Assembly (NCBI GenBank): GCA_963830565.1
Contig: CAWHMO010000013.1
Span: 1 to 64,000 of the forward strand
Direction of reading: 5' to 3'
DNA: 64,000 nucleotides
Source of the DNA: DATFDN01 sp963830565
GTDB taxonomy: Bacteria; Pseudomonadota; Alphaproteobacteria; Acetobacterales; Acetobacteraceae
Below are positions 26,920 through 36,256 of the stretch, piece after piece. How positions within the stretch are numbered: the stretch's first letter is position 1; every line of letters starts with the position of its first letter. The translations under genes and the position numbers were made by a program. The notes beneath the pieces were generated by a model. That model saw only the letters and a list, made by a program, of their open reading frames with translations, searched no databases and was not told the DNA's origin.

Positions 26920-27063
26920 GCGCCGTGACTTCTCCGCCGCCTGCCAATTCGTGGCGCATCCGCCGCCCGCCGTTGCGCGCGTGCATACGCCTCCATAAGG
27001 TGGCGCGCACCATAGGCAAGCGACCCAGACCCTGCAATCCGTCCATCTTTCGATGACCGCGCC

Positions 27064-27816
27064 GTGAACCCGATCGTTGTCATTCCCGCGCGCATGGCGT
27101 CCGCGCGCCTGCCCGGCAAGCCGCTGGCCGACATAAATGGCCGGCCGATGATCGTGCATGTGCTCGATCGCGCCCGCGCGGCCGGAGTCGGCCCGGTGGC
27201 GGTGGCCTGTGCGGAGGCCGCGATCGCGGATGCGGTGCGCGACGCGGGAGGCGTGGCGGTGCTGACCGATCCCGATCTGCCCTCCGGCTCCGACCGCGTT
27301 CACGCAGCCCTTGCGGCGCTCGACCCGGAAGGGCGTCATGACGTGGTGGTGAATTTGCAAGGCGACGTGCCCACCGTCACCGAGGCACAGATCCGCGCGG
27401 CGCTGCGCCCCCTCGGCGATGCGCGCATCGACATCGGCACCGTTGTGGCCCCGATCGGGTCGGACGAGGAGGCCCGAACCTCCTCCTTCGTCAAGGCGGC
27501 GTGCGCATTCGGCGATGAGGCGGATACGGTCCCGGCGCTCTATTTCTCGCGCGCGCCGGTGCCCTGGGGCGAGGGGCCGCTGTGGCACCATGTCGGCATC
27601 TATGCCTGGCGTCGCCCGGCCCTGGCGCGCTTCGTGCAACTGCCGCCGAGCTGGCTGGAGCTGCGTGAAGGGCTGGAGCAACTGCGCGCGCTGGAAGCCG
27701 GAATGCGGATTGGCTGCGCGCGCGTGGCGCACGGGCTGTTCGGCGTGGACACGCCGGTGGACCTGGCGCGGGCGCGCGCGATGCTAGCGGCGGAACACAG
27801 GGCAAAAGCGAGATGA
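27064..27816 (+). CDS. kdsB: 3-deoxy-manno-octulosonate cytidylyltransferase
   Basis: This 250-aa cytosolic enzyme activates Kdo as CMP-Kdo for lipid A core synthesis. Nucleotide-binding and family motifs are VVIPARMASARLPGKPLADI at the start, SGSDRVHAAL near residue 77, VVNLQGDVPTV near residue 95, and YFSRAPVPW with WHHVGIYAWRRPAL. It starts with GTG at 27064 and overlaps pheA by four bases (ATGA), so the two are translationally coupled. Length is normal. Confidence 0.95.
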   Translation: MNPIVVIPARMASARLPGKPLADINGRPMIVHVLDRARAAGVGPVAVACAEAAIADAVRDAGGVAVLTDPDLPSGSDRVHAALAALDPEGRHDVVVNLQGDVPTVTEAQIRAALRPLGDARIDIGTVVAPIGSDEEARTSSFVKAACAFGDEADTVPALYFSRAPVPWGEGPLWHHVGIYAWRRPALARFVQLPPSWLELREGLEQLRALEAGMRIGCARVAHGLFGVDTPVDLARARAMLAAEHRAKAR

Positions 27817-28655
27817 TAGCGTTCCAGGGAATGCACGGCGCCTATTCGGATCTGGCCTGCCGCACCGCGTTCCCGGACCGGCGCACGCTGCCCTGCGACT
27901 CCTTCGAAGCCGCGATCGAGGCGGTGCGCGATGGCCGGGCCGAGCTGGCCATGCTGCCGTGCGAGAACACGCTCGCCGGGCGGGTGCCCGACATCCACCA
28001 CCTTCTGCCCGAGTCCGGGCTGTTCGTGGTGGGCGAGCATTTCCACCGCGTCGAGCACTGCCTGCTGGCGCCGAAGAGCGCAAGCATGGAGGGATTGCGC
28101 CGCGCGCACTCCCACCCGGTCGCGCTGGGGCAGGTGCGGCGCTTCTTGCGCCGGCTGAACCTGGCGCCGGTCGTCGAGGCCGACACGGCCGGCGCGGCGA
28201 AGCTGATCGCCGAGCAGGGCGGCGCCGAGGACGCGGCGATCGCGTCGGCGCTGGCAGCCGAAATCTACGGGCTGGAGGTGCTGGCGGCGAACGTGGAGGA
28301 CGCGGCGCACAACACAACGCGCTTCTACGTCATGGCCCGCCGGCCCAGTGCCCCGGACCCGTCCGTGCCGGGACTGATGACAACCTTCGTCTTCCGCGTC
28401 CGCAACGTGCCGGCGGCGCTTTACAAGGCATTGGGCGGGTTCGCGACCAATGGCGTGAACATGACGAAGCTGGAGAGCTACATGCTGGGCGGCCACTTCG
28501 TCGCCACCCAGTTCCTGTGCGACTGCGAGGGCCACCCCGAACAGCCAGCGCTTCGCCGCGCGCTGGAGGAGCTGGCGTTCTTCTCCTCCGAGGTGCGCGT
28601 GCTGGGCGTCTACCCAACGGCGCCATTCCGGCTGACGCAGGTGGCCGGGCAGTAG
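27813..28655 (+). CDS. pheA: Prephenate dehydratase
   Basis: This 280-aa monofunctional enzyme converts prephenate to phenylpyruvate for phenylalanine synthesis. Motifs are FQGMHGAYSDLACRTAFPD at the start, CENTLAGRV, and the catalytic NTTRFYVMA near residue 173. A C-terminal ACT domain (TTFVFRVRNVPAALYKALGG, MTKLESYMLGG) provides phenylalanine binding. The ACT motif reads LESYM instead of the ESRP of many homologues, a variant known in alphaproteobacteria. There is no chorismate mutase domain. It is coupled to kdsB and converges on the VOC gene. Confidence 0.93.
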   Translation: MIAFQGMHGAYSDLACRTAFPDRRTLPCDSFEAAIEAVRDGRAELAMLPCENTLAGRVPDIHHLLPESGLFVVGEHFHRVEHCLLAPKSASMEGLRRAHSHPVALGQVRRFLRRLNLAPVVEADTAGAAKLIAEQGGAEDAAIASALAAEIYGLEVLAANVEDAAHNTTRFYVMARRPSAPDPSVPGLMTTFVFRVRNVPAALYKALGGFATNGVNMTKLESYMLGGHFVATQFLCDCEGHPEQPALRRALEELAFFSSEVRVLGVYPTAPFRLTQVAGQ

Positions 28656-28670
28656 GACTGCCACGGCGGA

Positions 28671-29507
28671 TCAGGCGAGAAACTCCAGCGCAACGCCGAA
28701 AGCCGCCGAAGCCGGGACGACGATGCGCTCGCCGTCCCGGTCGATGCTGATGCCACCGGCCGCGAGCGCCGTCGCGGCGTGGTCGGGCGAACGGGTGCGC
28801 AGGCTCAGCGCCGCCATGAACGCGCTCCGCCCGGCCGCGTCCGGCGCCGCAGCCCCGAAGCTGGTACCGAGCGCCGTCGGGGTCATCACCTCGAACCGCG
28901 ACAGGCCAACCGCCAGGGTATGATGCCCACCGTCCTGTCGGACCGCATCGTCACCGAACATCCGTGCGAACAGCTTGCCAAGCCGGGCAGGCTCGTCCGC
29001 CGCGATCACCGCCCGGACGACCCCGATCGCGCCGTTCGGGTGATGGCGCCATTCGTCGCGCCAGACGAGGTCGCGCGTGAAATGGTGACAGAAGTAGAAC
29101 CGGCCGGCGTCGGTCATCCCGGGCTTCAGTCGCACCGTGCGGAATACCGCGTCCCGCCTCGCGCCGCCCGGCAGCTCCACGGGTCGCGAGAACTCGTTCG
29201 GCGGCTCGACCGGAATGCCGGCCGCGCTTAGCGCTTCGTACACCGCGGCCGAATCCTCGGTGCCGAATACCAGCCCGTTGAGGCCGAGTGGCGCCTCCAG
29301 AATCTCCGGGCGCTGCGCGCCCTCCGCCGGCGCGGCGATCAGCTCCAGGTAGTCGGTGCCAAAAATCGCGAGATGATTCATCGAGCCGAGCGTGTGATAG
29401 CCGCGCGGAGTGAGAGTGAACCCAAGGCGGCGATAGGCCTCGCAGGCCTCGTCGAGGCGGTCGCGCGCATTGACCACGACATGATCCAGCGTGGGCACTG
29501 GAAGCAT
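28671..29507 (-). CDS. VOC-family (glyoxalase-like) protein
   Basis: This 278-aa protein begins LPVPTLDHVVVNARDRLDEA, a glyoxalase-like module of the vicinal-oxygen-chelate fold. It contains GSMNHLAIFGTDYLELIA and FYFCHHFTRDLVW. A second module follows in the C-terminal half (GGHHTLAVGLSRFEVMTP). Proteins of this length with two glyoxalase-like halves are common in proteobacteria, and their substrates are unknown. The ATG overlaps the otsA stop in TGATG, so it is expressed with otsA. No link to trehalose chemistry is evident. Confidence 0.8.
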   Translation of the reverse strand: MLPVPTLDHVVVNARDRLDEACEAYRRLGFTLTPRGYHTLGSMNHLAIFGTDYLELIAAPAEGAQRPEILEAPLGLNGLVFGTEDSAAVYEALSAAGIPVEPPNEFSRPVELPGGARRDAVFRTVRLKPGMTDAGRFYFCHHFTRDLVWRDEWRHHPNGAIGVVRAVIAADEPARLGKLFARMFGDDAVRQDGGHHTLAVGLSRFEVMTPTALGTSFGAAAPDAAGRSAFMAALSLRTRSPDHAATALAAGGISIDRDGERIVVPASAAFGVALEFLA

Positions 29508-30949
29508 CAGATCCCGCCCAGCGACGCGAGAGTGGCTTCTTGCGTCCGGTCCGGCCGACCGGGTTCGAGGAAATCGTCCTCGTCCCTGCCGAGATGGTCC
29601 AGGAACACCTCGCAGAACCGCCGTGCGTTCGAATGCCAGACCCGCTGACGCAAGCCTCGGTGACGCTCCTGGCGCTCTTCCAAGCTCATCGTCAGGGCGC
29701 GGTGCATCGCCTCGGCGATCTCGTCGGCATCGAACGGATTGACGATCAGCGCATCCGTCATCTCGTCCGCCGCTCCGGCGAACCGGGACAGGATCAGAAC
29801 CCCTGGGTCCGCCGGATCTTGCGCCGCCACGAACTCCTTCGCGACCAGGTTCATGCCGTCGCGAAGCGGGGTCACCACGCCCATGTGCGCAAAACGGTAG
29901 AACCCGGCCAGCGTCTGCCGCCGCACCGGACGGGTCATGTACCGCAGCGGCACCCAGTCGAACTCGGAGTAACGCCCGTTGGTGTCCCCGGCGATCCGGT
30001 TCAGCTCCTCTCCCAGGTCGCGATAGTCGTTCACGTCCTCGCGCGAGCGGGCGGCGATCTGAAGGAAGCTCACGTTCCGGAGATGTTGCGGGTAGCGCGC
30101 CAGAAGCCGGCCGAACGCATCCATCCGGCTCAGCAGGCCCTTGGAGTAGTCGAGCCGATCGACCCCGATCGCCAGCTTGCGCTCGCCCAGGCTGGTCCGC
30201 AGGCGCTGCGTTTCCGCCCCGCGCCCGGACCGCGCCGCCATTCGCGCAAACGCCTCCGCGTCTATCCCGATTGGGTCTACGATCGGCGTAAAGGAGCAGG
30301 TGCCGAACCCGATCCGGCCGCCGCCATCCGGCTTGCCCCCCAGCATCTCGCGCACGCAGTCCACGAAGGCGGTGCGATAGGTCTCGGTGTGGAAGCCGAT
30401 GACATCGTAGGCGCACATCGACGCGAGCAGGGCGTTGGCGTGCGGCAGGGCCTGAGTGATGGCCGGGGGACCGAAGGGGGTGTGCAAGAAGAAGCCGATG
30501 CGGTTCCGCACGCCCAGTGCACGCAACTCGGCTCCGAGCGGAATCAGATGGTAGTCATGCACCCACACCCGATCAGTGGGCCGGAGCAGATGCGCGAGCG
30601 CCGCGGCGAAGCGGCGGTTGACGGCGCGATAGCCATGATAGTCCTCCGTCCGGAAGTGCTGCAGGCTGAGGCGGAAATGCAACAGTGGCCAAAGGACGCT
30701 ATTCGAGAAGCCGGTATAGAATCGCTGGTACTCGGTCTCGCTTAGGTCGATAGTGGCGTAGCTAATCCCGTCGGAGGTCTGCAACGCCGGTTCCGCGTTG
30801 GATCGACTGGCACCGCGACGTCCGCTCCAGCCGAACCATAGCGAACCCGGCACCAGCACGTCGGCGAGCGCCACGGCCAGCCCGCCAGCCCGCGGCCCCT
30901 TCTCGGAGGGCAACGGTACGCGATTGGAGACCACCACGAGCCGCTGCAT
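29507..30949 (-). CDS. otsA: Alpha,alpha-trehalose-phosphate synthase
   Basis: This 480-aa GT20 enzyme makes trehalose-6-phosphate from UDP-glucose and glucose-6-phosphate. It starts RLVVVSNRVPLP and has VWVHDYHLIPLGAELRALG, FFLHTPFGPP, GVDRLDYSKGL near residue 256 and the C-terminal RDGMNLVAKEFVAAQ. Length matches OtsA. GGGAGG lies upstream of the ATG at 30949. There is no otsB phosphatase in the window. It diverges from the GT4 gene across 135 bp and is coupled downstream to the VOC gene. Confidence 0.95.
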   Translation of the reverse strand: MQRLVVVSNRVPLPSEKGPRAGGLAVALADVLVPGSLWFGWSGRRGASRSNAEPALQTSDGISYATIDLSETEYQRFYTGFSNSVLWPLLHFRLSLQHFRTEDYHGYRAVNRRFAAALAHLLRPTDRVWVHDYHLIPLGAELRALGVRNRIGFFLHTPFGPPAITQALPHANALLASMCAYDVIGFHTETYRTAFVDCVREMLGGKPDGGGRIGFGTCSFTPIVDPIGIDAEAFARMAARSGRGAETQRLRTSLGERKLAIGVDRLDYSKGLLSRMDAFGRLLARYPQHLRNVSFLQIAARSREDVNDYRDLGEELNRIAGDTNGRYSEFDWVPLRYMTRPVRRQTLAGFYRFAHMGVVTPLRDGMNLVAKEFVAAQDPADPGVLILSRFAGAADEMTDALIVNPFDADEIAEAMHRALTMSLEERQERHRGLRQRVWHSNARRFCEVFLDHLGRDEDDFLEPGRPDRTQEATLASLGGI

Positions 30950-31084
30950 TTTTTGTCCCTCCCGAGTTTGCCATTTGGTCAAATGTTTGGCGGATGCGCC
31001 TCAAAAAAACCTGACCGCCGCCGTTTTGTCATCCTCGCCTTGCGGTTGTGCCATCGCCAGCCGGACCTGGAGGACGAGTAAATC

Positions 31085-32137
31085 ATGCGGATCGCCCAGA
31101 TCGCGCCACTGACCGAAGCGGTCCCACCCCGCCTTTATGGCGGAACCGAGCGGGTGGTATCATACCTTACCGAAGACCTGGTCCGGCAGGGCCATGACGT
31201 CACATTATTCGCCAGCGGCGACTCATTGACCACCGCCCGCCTGCATGCCTGCTGGCCGCGCGCGCTGCGCTTCGATAGCGGGCTGAGCGACCCGCAGGCC
31301 CCGCATGTCCTGATGCTCGAGACGGTCTTCGAGCAGGCTGACCAGTTCGACGTGCTTCACTTCCACATGGAATATTTCCCGTTCTCGCTGTTCAGCCGCC
31401 ATCGTACACCGTTCGTGAACACGCTGCACGGCCGGCTCGATCTGCCGGAGCTGGCGCCGATCTTCGATCGCTTCCGACGGGTTCCCGTGGTGTCCATCTC
31501 CGATGCCCAGCGCCGGCCCTTGCCGTCCGCCAACTTCATGCGGACAATCTACCATGGCCTGCCGCCCAACCTGCTCACGCCACGTTCGATCAAGCCCGCC
31601 TATCTCGCGTTTCTGGGCCGCATCTCACCCGAAAAATCGCCCGATCGGGCGATTCGGATCGCTCGTCGGGCCGGCGTCCCGCTCAAGATCGCGGCGAAGG
31701 TGGATCGGGTGGATGAAGCGTACTACCGCGAGCGGATCCGCCCGTTGATCGACGGGCGCCACGTCGAACTCATCGGCGAAATCGGCGATGCCGATAAGGC
31801 GGAGTTTCTCAGCGGAGCGATCGCGCTGCTGACGCCGATCGACTGGCCGGAGCCGTTCGGGCTGGTAATGATCGAGGCGATGGCCTGCGGAACCCCGGTG
31901 ATCGCGTTCAATCGCGGCTCCGTCCCCGAGGTGGTGGATCACGGCGTGACCGGGTACGTCGTGCAGGACGAGCCCGGCGCCGTGACAGCGGTCCCCCTCG
32001 CTGCCGGACTCTCCCGGCCGGCGATACGGCGCCGCTTTGAGGAGCGCTTCAGCGTGGCGCGAATGACTGCACAGTATCTGGACCTCTATGCGACGCTCGG
32101 CCAGGAGCGCCGCCCGCTGCTGCGGCTTGCCACCTGA
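31085..32137 (+). CDS. GT4-family glycosyltransferase
   Basis: This 350-aa cytosolic GT-B transferase starts RIAQIAPLTEAVPPRLYGGT, the donor-fold N-terminus typical of GT4 enzymes. The nucleotide-sugar site region has AYLAFLGRISPEKSPDRAIR and PEPFGLVMIEAMACGTPVIA, with the E-x7-E motif at residues 259-267. Homologues often sit beside trehalose or glycogen genes, as here with the divergent otsA, but the acceptor is unknown. A GGAGGACGAG precedes the ATG. Confidence 0.85.
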   Translation: MRIAQIAPLTEAVPPRLYGGTERVVSYLTEDLVRQGHDVTLFASGDSLTTARLHACWPRALRFDSGLSDPQAPHVLMLETVFEQADQFDVLHFHMEYFPFSLFSRHRTPFVNTLHGRLDLPELAPIFDRFRRVPVVSISDAQRRPLPSANFMRTIYHGLPPNLLTPRSIKPAYLAFLGRISPEKSPDRAIRIARRAGVPLKIAAKVDRVDEAYYRERIRPLIDGRHVELIGEIGDADKAEFLSGAIALLTPIDWPEPFGLVMIEAMACGTPVIAFNRGSVPEVVDHGVTGYVVQDEPGAVTAVPLAAGLSRPAIRRRFEERFSVARMTAQYLDLYATLGQERRPLLRLAT

Positions 32138-32174
32138 TGAATGACCAGCGACCGTCGGTACGTCGTCGCACTTC

Positions 32175-32215
32175 ACCCTTCCCCAACCCCTCTCGCGAGG
32201 GGAAGGGGAGGAGGC
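32175..32215. repeat. C/G-run inverted repeat between convergent genes
   Basis: The sequence has a CCCCTC/GAGGGG stem (32187-32202, loop TCGC) flanked by CTTCCCC and GGGGAAGGGG runs that can extend or slip the pairing. It lies in the 85-bp space between the convergent GT4 and BON genes. It resembles the short 'CCCTTCCCCAACCCCTC' type dispersed intergenic repeat seen in many proteobacterial genomes. It could also act as a bidirectional terminator, though no T-run follows. Confidence 0.5.
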
Positions 32216-32222
32216 TTTGGCG

Positions 32223-33278
32223 TCAGCGGGTCGGATTGGTGCGCGACGAGGTAGTTCCGCCAATTGGGGCCTGATCAGCGATGCCCGAAGTGCTGCCGCT
32301 GGTTGTCCCGGCTGTCGTGGTTCCCGTCATGCTGCCGGACGTATTGCCGGTGCCGCTGGAGCCGCTGATGCCGGAGCCGCCCATGCGGCCGACGTCCGAG
32401 GTGCTGCCCTGCTCGGAAATGCCGGACGATGTCCCCGAAATAGACGTGCGCTCCTGCCCGGTCTGACGCACGCGCAGATTGTTCTGGACGTGCTTGACCC
32501 CCGATACCTCATGGGCAAGGTCTTCGGCGAGGCGCTTGGAATAGCGGCTGTCCACGCTGCCGCTCAGCGTCACCTCTCCGGCGGAGACCATGACCTCGAT
32601 TTCGCTTGCATCGAGGATCGGATTGTCCGTGAGACGATCGCTGACGTCCTCGCGGATGCGCTCGTCTGATCGCGCGTAGCCGCGCGGCCCGCGTCCGCGA
32701 TGGTGGGCCGCGCCCCGATCGCCCTCGCGTTCGTCCTGCTCGCGCCGTCGCTCGGCGGATTCGTCTCCGAACCACGAGGACATCTCGTCAGAGGCGCGGT
32801 CCCACCAGCCACGGTTCTGACGCTGGTCGTTGCCGTACCCGCCCCGCTCGCCGTACCGGTCGCGGCCGTAGCCGGCTCGGCCGTAGCCAGTGGGCTCCCA
32901 GCCGCGTTGCCAGCCAGGATCGCGGCCCCAGCTCTCGTCAAATCCCCAGGCACCCCCGGGGGCGCCGCCGCTCACGTCTCGCCGGCCGGGATCCTCACCG
33001 TAGCCACGGCCCCAATCCTCGCGTCCGTAGCCCTCGCGCGAGCGCGGATAGTCGCGCTCCGCCTCGCGGCCCCGGGACCAGTCCTCGCGGCCTTGGTAGC
33101 CCCGCCCGTAATCACCCCGATCGCGTCGCCAATCGCTCTCAGGGCCCATTTGGCGCCAGTTTTCCCCGCGTCCAGATTCGGAGCGGCCATAGCGCTCGCG
33201 CTCATCGTCACGGCGCCGCCACTCGCCATACCGTGTCCGGTCGCGGTCACGACGCCCATCGTCTCGCCCGTCGGCCAT
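32223..33278 (-). CDS. BON-domain protein with long charged N-terminal region
   Basis: This is a 351-aa protein. Residues 1 to ~165 are low complexity, rich in R, D, G, E, Y and W, with many 'GRxxYGR' and 'REDWGRGYG' type repeats. A SWFGDESAERRR motif follows, then one BON domain (about 205-275: DERIREDVSDRLTDNPILDA, VTLSGSVDSRYSKRLAEDLA). The tail is Ser/Thr/Gly-rich. BON domains bind phospholipid or other surfaces, and SWFGD-BON proteins are linked to osmotic or envelope stress. No signal peptide is visible. AGGAGGAGG precedes the ATG. Confidence 0.8.
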   Translation of the reverse strand: MADGRDDGRRDRDRTRYGEWRRRDDERERYGRSESGRGENWRQMGPESDWRRDRGDYGRGYQGREDWSRGREAERDYPRSREGYGREDWGRGYGEDPGRRDVSGGAPGGAWGFDESWGRDPGWQRGWEPTGYGRAGYGRDRYGERGGYGNDQRQNRGWWDRASDEMSSWFGDESAERRREQDEREGDRGAAHHRGRGPRGYARSDERIREDVSDRLTDNPILDASEIEVMVSAGEVTLSGSVDSRYSKRLAEDLAHEVSGVKHVQNNLRVRQTGQERTSISGTSSGISEQGSTSDVGRMGGSGISGSSGTGNTSGSMTGTTTAGTTSGSTSGIADQAPIGGTTSSRTNPTR

Positions 33279-33344
33279 TTTTGCCTCCTCCTGACGAACC
33301 TGGCTCGTAAACGGCCGGCCCGGACAGGGGTTGCGAGCCAGTCG

Positions 33345-34400
33345 TCAGCGAAGGCTGGCATTCAGCCGTTCGAGTGCCGCCGCACCAGGAACCAGATCGT
33401 CCTCTCCCAGGGCGTTGAACGGGGTCTCGACCGTGTTGAGGTGGCGATGCAAATCCTCCGGGTCGGGATCGACGTAGAGGAGGCCGGTCGCGATCTCGCC
33501 CGCGGCGCTGCGCTGTTGCTGCCAGGTCATCGCCGCGATCCGGTCGTGGATGTCGTATTCCGTCGCCAGCTTGCGAAGCCTGAGCAGCGAGCCGTCATGC
33601 TGGCGGACGACCTCGACCGTGCCCGGCTCGTATTCGACGGCGATCTCCTCGCGACCCTCGATCATGTCGAGATAGTTCACCGCCTCGTTGTGCTCACGCA
33701 CGTAGTCGAAGCTCTTGTGGGAGCCGGGATGATTGTTGAACGCGATGCAGGGCGAGATGCAATCGATGAAGGCAGCGCCCTGGTGGCGGATCGCCGCCTT
33801 GATCAGCGGCACGAGCTGGGTCTTGTCGCCCGAGAAGCTGCGGGCGACGAAGGTGGCGCCGAGCTGCAAGGCCATGCCGATCAGATCGATCGCCGCGTCC
33901 CGGTTGACCACGCCGCGCTTGGATATGGCGCCCTTGTCGGAGGTGGCGGAGAACTGCCCCTTTGTAAGGCCATACACGCCGTTATTCTCGACGACGTAGA
34001 CCATGTTCACGCCCCGGCGCATCACGTGGGCGAATTGGCCGATTCCGATCGAGGCGGAGTCGCCGTCGCCCGACACGCCCAGATAGATCAGGTCCCGGTT
34101 GGCTAGGTTGGCACCGGTCAGCACCGACGGCATCCGGCCATGCACCGAGTTGAAGCCATGCGAGGCGCCCAGGAAGTACGTCGGCGTCTTCGACGAACAG
34201 CCAATGCCCGACAGCTTGGCGATACGATGCGGCGGCAATGACAGTTCATAGCAGGCGCGCACGATCGCGGCGCTGATCGAATCGTGGCCACAGCCGGCGC
34301 ACAGGGTCGAGATCGCGCCCTCGTAGTCGCGGCGCGTGAAGCCGAGCGCGTTGGTGGACAGTTCGGGATGGTGCAGCTTCGGCTTGGGCAGGAACGTCAT
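33345..34400 (-). CDS. korB: 2-oxoacid:acceptor oxidoreductase, beta subunit (KorB-like)
   Basis: This 351-aa thiamine-diphosphate subunit of a 2-oxoacid:ferredoxin-type oxidoreductase contains CAGCGHDSISAAIVRACYEL near the N-terminus (Fe-S and TPP region) and GIGCSSKTPTYFLGASHGF. The TPP motif GVSGDGDSASIGIGQFAH is followed by VENNGVYGLTKGQFSATS. The enzyme oxidatively decarboxylates a 2-oxoacid to its acyl-CoA, passing electrons to an Fe-S acceptor. Its length and the KorA partner best fit the KorAB (2-oxoglutarate) type, but the substrate is not fixed by sequence. The start overlaps the korA stop by four bases. Confidence 0.88.
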   Translation of the reverse strand: MTFLPKPKLHHPELSTNALGFTRRDYEGAISTLCAGCGHDSISAAIVRACYELSLPPHRIAKLSGIGCSSKTPTYFLGASHGFNSVHGRMPSVLTGANLANRDLIYLGVSGDGDSASIGIGQFAHVMRRGVNMVYVVENNGVYGLTKGQFSATSDKGAISKRGVVNRDAAIDLIGMALQLGATFVARSFSGDKTQLVPLIKAAIRHQGAAFIDCISPCIAFNNHPGSHKSFDYVREHNEAVNYLDMIEGREEIAVEYEPGTVEVVRQHDGSLLRLRKLATEYDIHDRIAAMTWQQQRSAAGEIATGLLYVDPDPEDLHRHLNTVETPFNALGEDDLVPGAAALERLNASLR

Positions 34401-36256
34401 GGAGCGGCCTTCCGTAACGGCACCACCTTGAGCGCACCTGCCGCCTCGGCGATGGCGCCCGAGATGAAGCGGGCGGTGATGGGAGATCCGTCGTAATGCA
34501 GCACGCGGACGAGCCGGGCGGGATCGATCTCCAGCTCGTTGATCAGCAAGGTCCGTAGTTGGGCATCCCGGTTCTGCTCGACCACGAACACGCGGTCATG
34601 CGCCTCGATGAAGGCGCGGACATCATCATGGAACGGAAAGCCGCGTATGCGCAGCAGGTCGATGTCGATGCCCTGCTCGGCGAGCAAATCGTAGGCCTCG
34701 TCCATCGCGGGTCCGGTCGAGCCGTAGTGGATCGCGCCGAGCCGCCCCGGCCGCGCCGCCGGGCGGGCGATCGGGTGTGGCACCAGATTCCGCGCGGTAT
34801 GCAGCTTCTTCAGCAGCCGCTGCATGTTGTCGGCGTAGGCTTGGCCATCCTCGGTATAGCGCGCATAGCGGTCCTTCGACGTGCCGCGCGTGAAGAACGC
34901 GCCGCGGGTCGGGTGCGTGCCCGGATAGGTGCGGTACGGGATACCGTCGTCGTCCACGTCTAGGTAGCGCCCGAAATCCTTGCCGGCCTGTAACTCCTCG
35001 GCGGTCATCACCTTGCCCCGGTCCATCCGGCGCGAGTTGTCCCACGCAAACGGCCTGCTCAGGCGCTCGTTCATGCCGATGTCGAGGTCGAGCAGCACGA
35101 ATACGGGCGTCTGTAGCCGGTCCGCGAGATCGAATGCCGACGCGCCCATCTCGAAGCACTCGTGCGAGTCCTCGGGGAACAGCACGACGTGCTTGGTGTC
35201 GCCGTGCGAGGCATAGGCGCAGGCGAGCAAGTCGCATTGCTGGGTTCGCGTCGGCATCCCGGTCGATGGTCCGGCGCGCTGCACATCGAAGATGACGGCG
35301 GGGATTTCCGCGAAATAGGCGAGGCCGAAGAACTCCTGCATAAGCGAGATGCCCGGCCCGGAAGTCGCGGTAAAGGCGCGCGCGCCATTCCAGGCGGCGC
35401 CGATCACCATGCCGATCGAGGCGAGCTCGTCCTCGGCCTGGACGATCGCGAAGCGGCTGCGCCCGGTCTCCTTGTCCACCCGGAAACGGCCGCACCAGCG
35501 CGCGAACGCCTCGGCCAGCGACGAGGAGGGCGTGATTGGATACCACGCCGCCACGGTCGCCCCGCCATAGACGGCACCAAGCGCCGCCGCCGCGTTGCCG
35601 TCGATGGAGATGCGGTCTCCCACCGCATCCGCGCGCCGGATACGAAGCCCGATCGGGCATTCGAGATGGTTGAGCGCGTAGTCGCGGCCCATGTGCAGTG
35701 CGTGCAGGTTCGCGCCGATCAGCTTCTCCTTGCCGCGGAACTGCTCGGCCAGCAGCGCCTCGACCGCGGAGAGGTCGATGTCGAGCAGGGCCGAGAGCGC
35801 GCCGACATAGATGATGTTCTTGAACAGCTGGCGCTGTCGCGGGTCGCTGTACTCGCGGTTGCACAACTCGGTCAGCGGCATCCCGATGACCACGATGTCG
35901 GGCCGGAACTTCGACGCGGGCAAGGGCTTGGTCGAGTCATAGAACAGATAGCCGCCCCGCTCGATCGAGCGTAGATCCTGATCCCAGGTCTGCGGGTTCA
36001 TCTGGACCATCAGATCGACCCCGCCGCGCGCGCCGAGATACCCAGCTTCCGAGACCCGGATCTCGTACCAGGTCGGCAGCCCCTGGATGTTCGAGGGGAA
36101 GATGTTGCGGGGCGCCACCGGCACACCCATGCGCAGGATCGACTTGGCGAACAGCGTGTTCGCGCTGGCCGAGCCCGAGCCGTTGACGTTCGCCAGCTTG
36201 ATGACGAAGTCGTTGACCCGTTGCAGGCCCTGGGCGCGTGTCAGCGATTGCAGCAT
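34397..36256 (-). CDS. korA: 2-oxoacid:acceptor oxidoreductase, fused gamma-alpha subunit (KorA-like)
   Basis: This is a 619-aa subunit. Residues 1-190 form the gamma domain (NDFVIKLANVNGSGSASANT, EIRVSEAGYLGARGGVDLMV). The rest is the alpha/pyrimidine-binding part (AAWYPITPSSSLAEAFARWC, FTATSGPGISLMQEFFGLAY, DVQRAGPSTGMPTRTQQCDL). A C-terminal transketolase-like domain follows (DRVFVVEQNRDAQLRTLLIN). The ATG at 36256 lies inside the end of the upstream oxidoreductase gene (overlap 16 bp), which implies translational coupling. The frame remains open further upstream but lacks a better start. Confidence 0.88.
   Translation of the reverse strand: MLQSLTRAQGLQRVNDFVIKLANVNGSGSASANTLFAKSILRMGVPVAPRNIFPSNIQGLPTWYEIRVSEAGYLGARGGVDLMVQMNPQTWDQDLRSIERGGYLFYDSTKPLPASKFRPDIVVIGMPLTELCNREYSDPRQRQLFKNIIYVGALSALLDIDLSAVEALLAEQFRGKEKLIGANLHALHMGRDYALNHLECPIGLRIRRADAVGDRISIDGNAAAALGAVYGGATVAAWYPITPSSSLAEAFARWCGRFRVDKETGRSRFAIVQAEDELASIGMVIGAAWNGARAFTATSGPGISLMQEFFGLAYFAEIPAVIFDVQRAGPSTGMPTRTQQCDLLACAYASHGDTKHVVLFPEDSHECFEMGASAFDLADRLQTPVFVLLDLDIGMNERLSRPFAWDNSRRMDRGKVMTAEELQAGKDFGRYLDVDDDGIPYRTYPGTHPTRGAFFTRGTSKDRYARYTEDGQAYADNMQRLLKKLHTARNLVPHPIARPAARPGRLGAIHYGSTGPAMDEAYDLLAEQGIDIDLLRIRGFPFHDDVRAFIEAHDRVFVVEQNRDAQLRTLLINELEIDPARLVRVLHYDGSPITARFISGAIAEAAGALKVVPLRKAAP

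Noticed and set aside
32700..34106. 468-codon plus-strand open frame
   Set aside because: It is antisense to the BON and korB genes and shows no domain.
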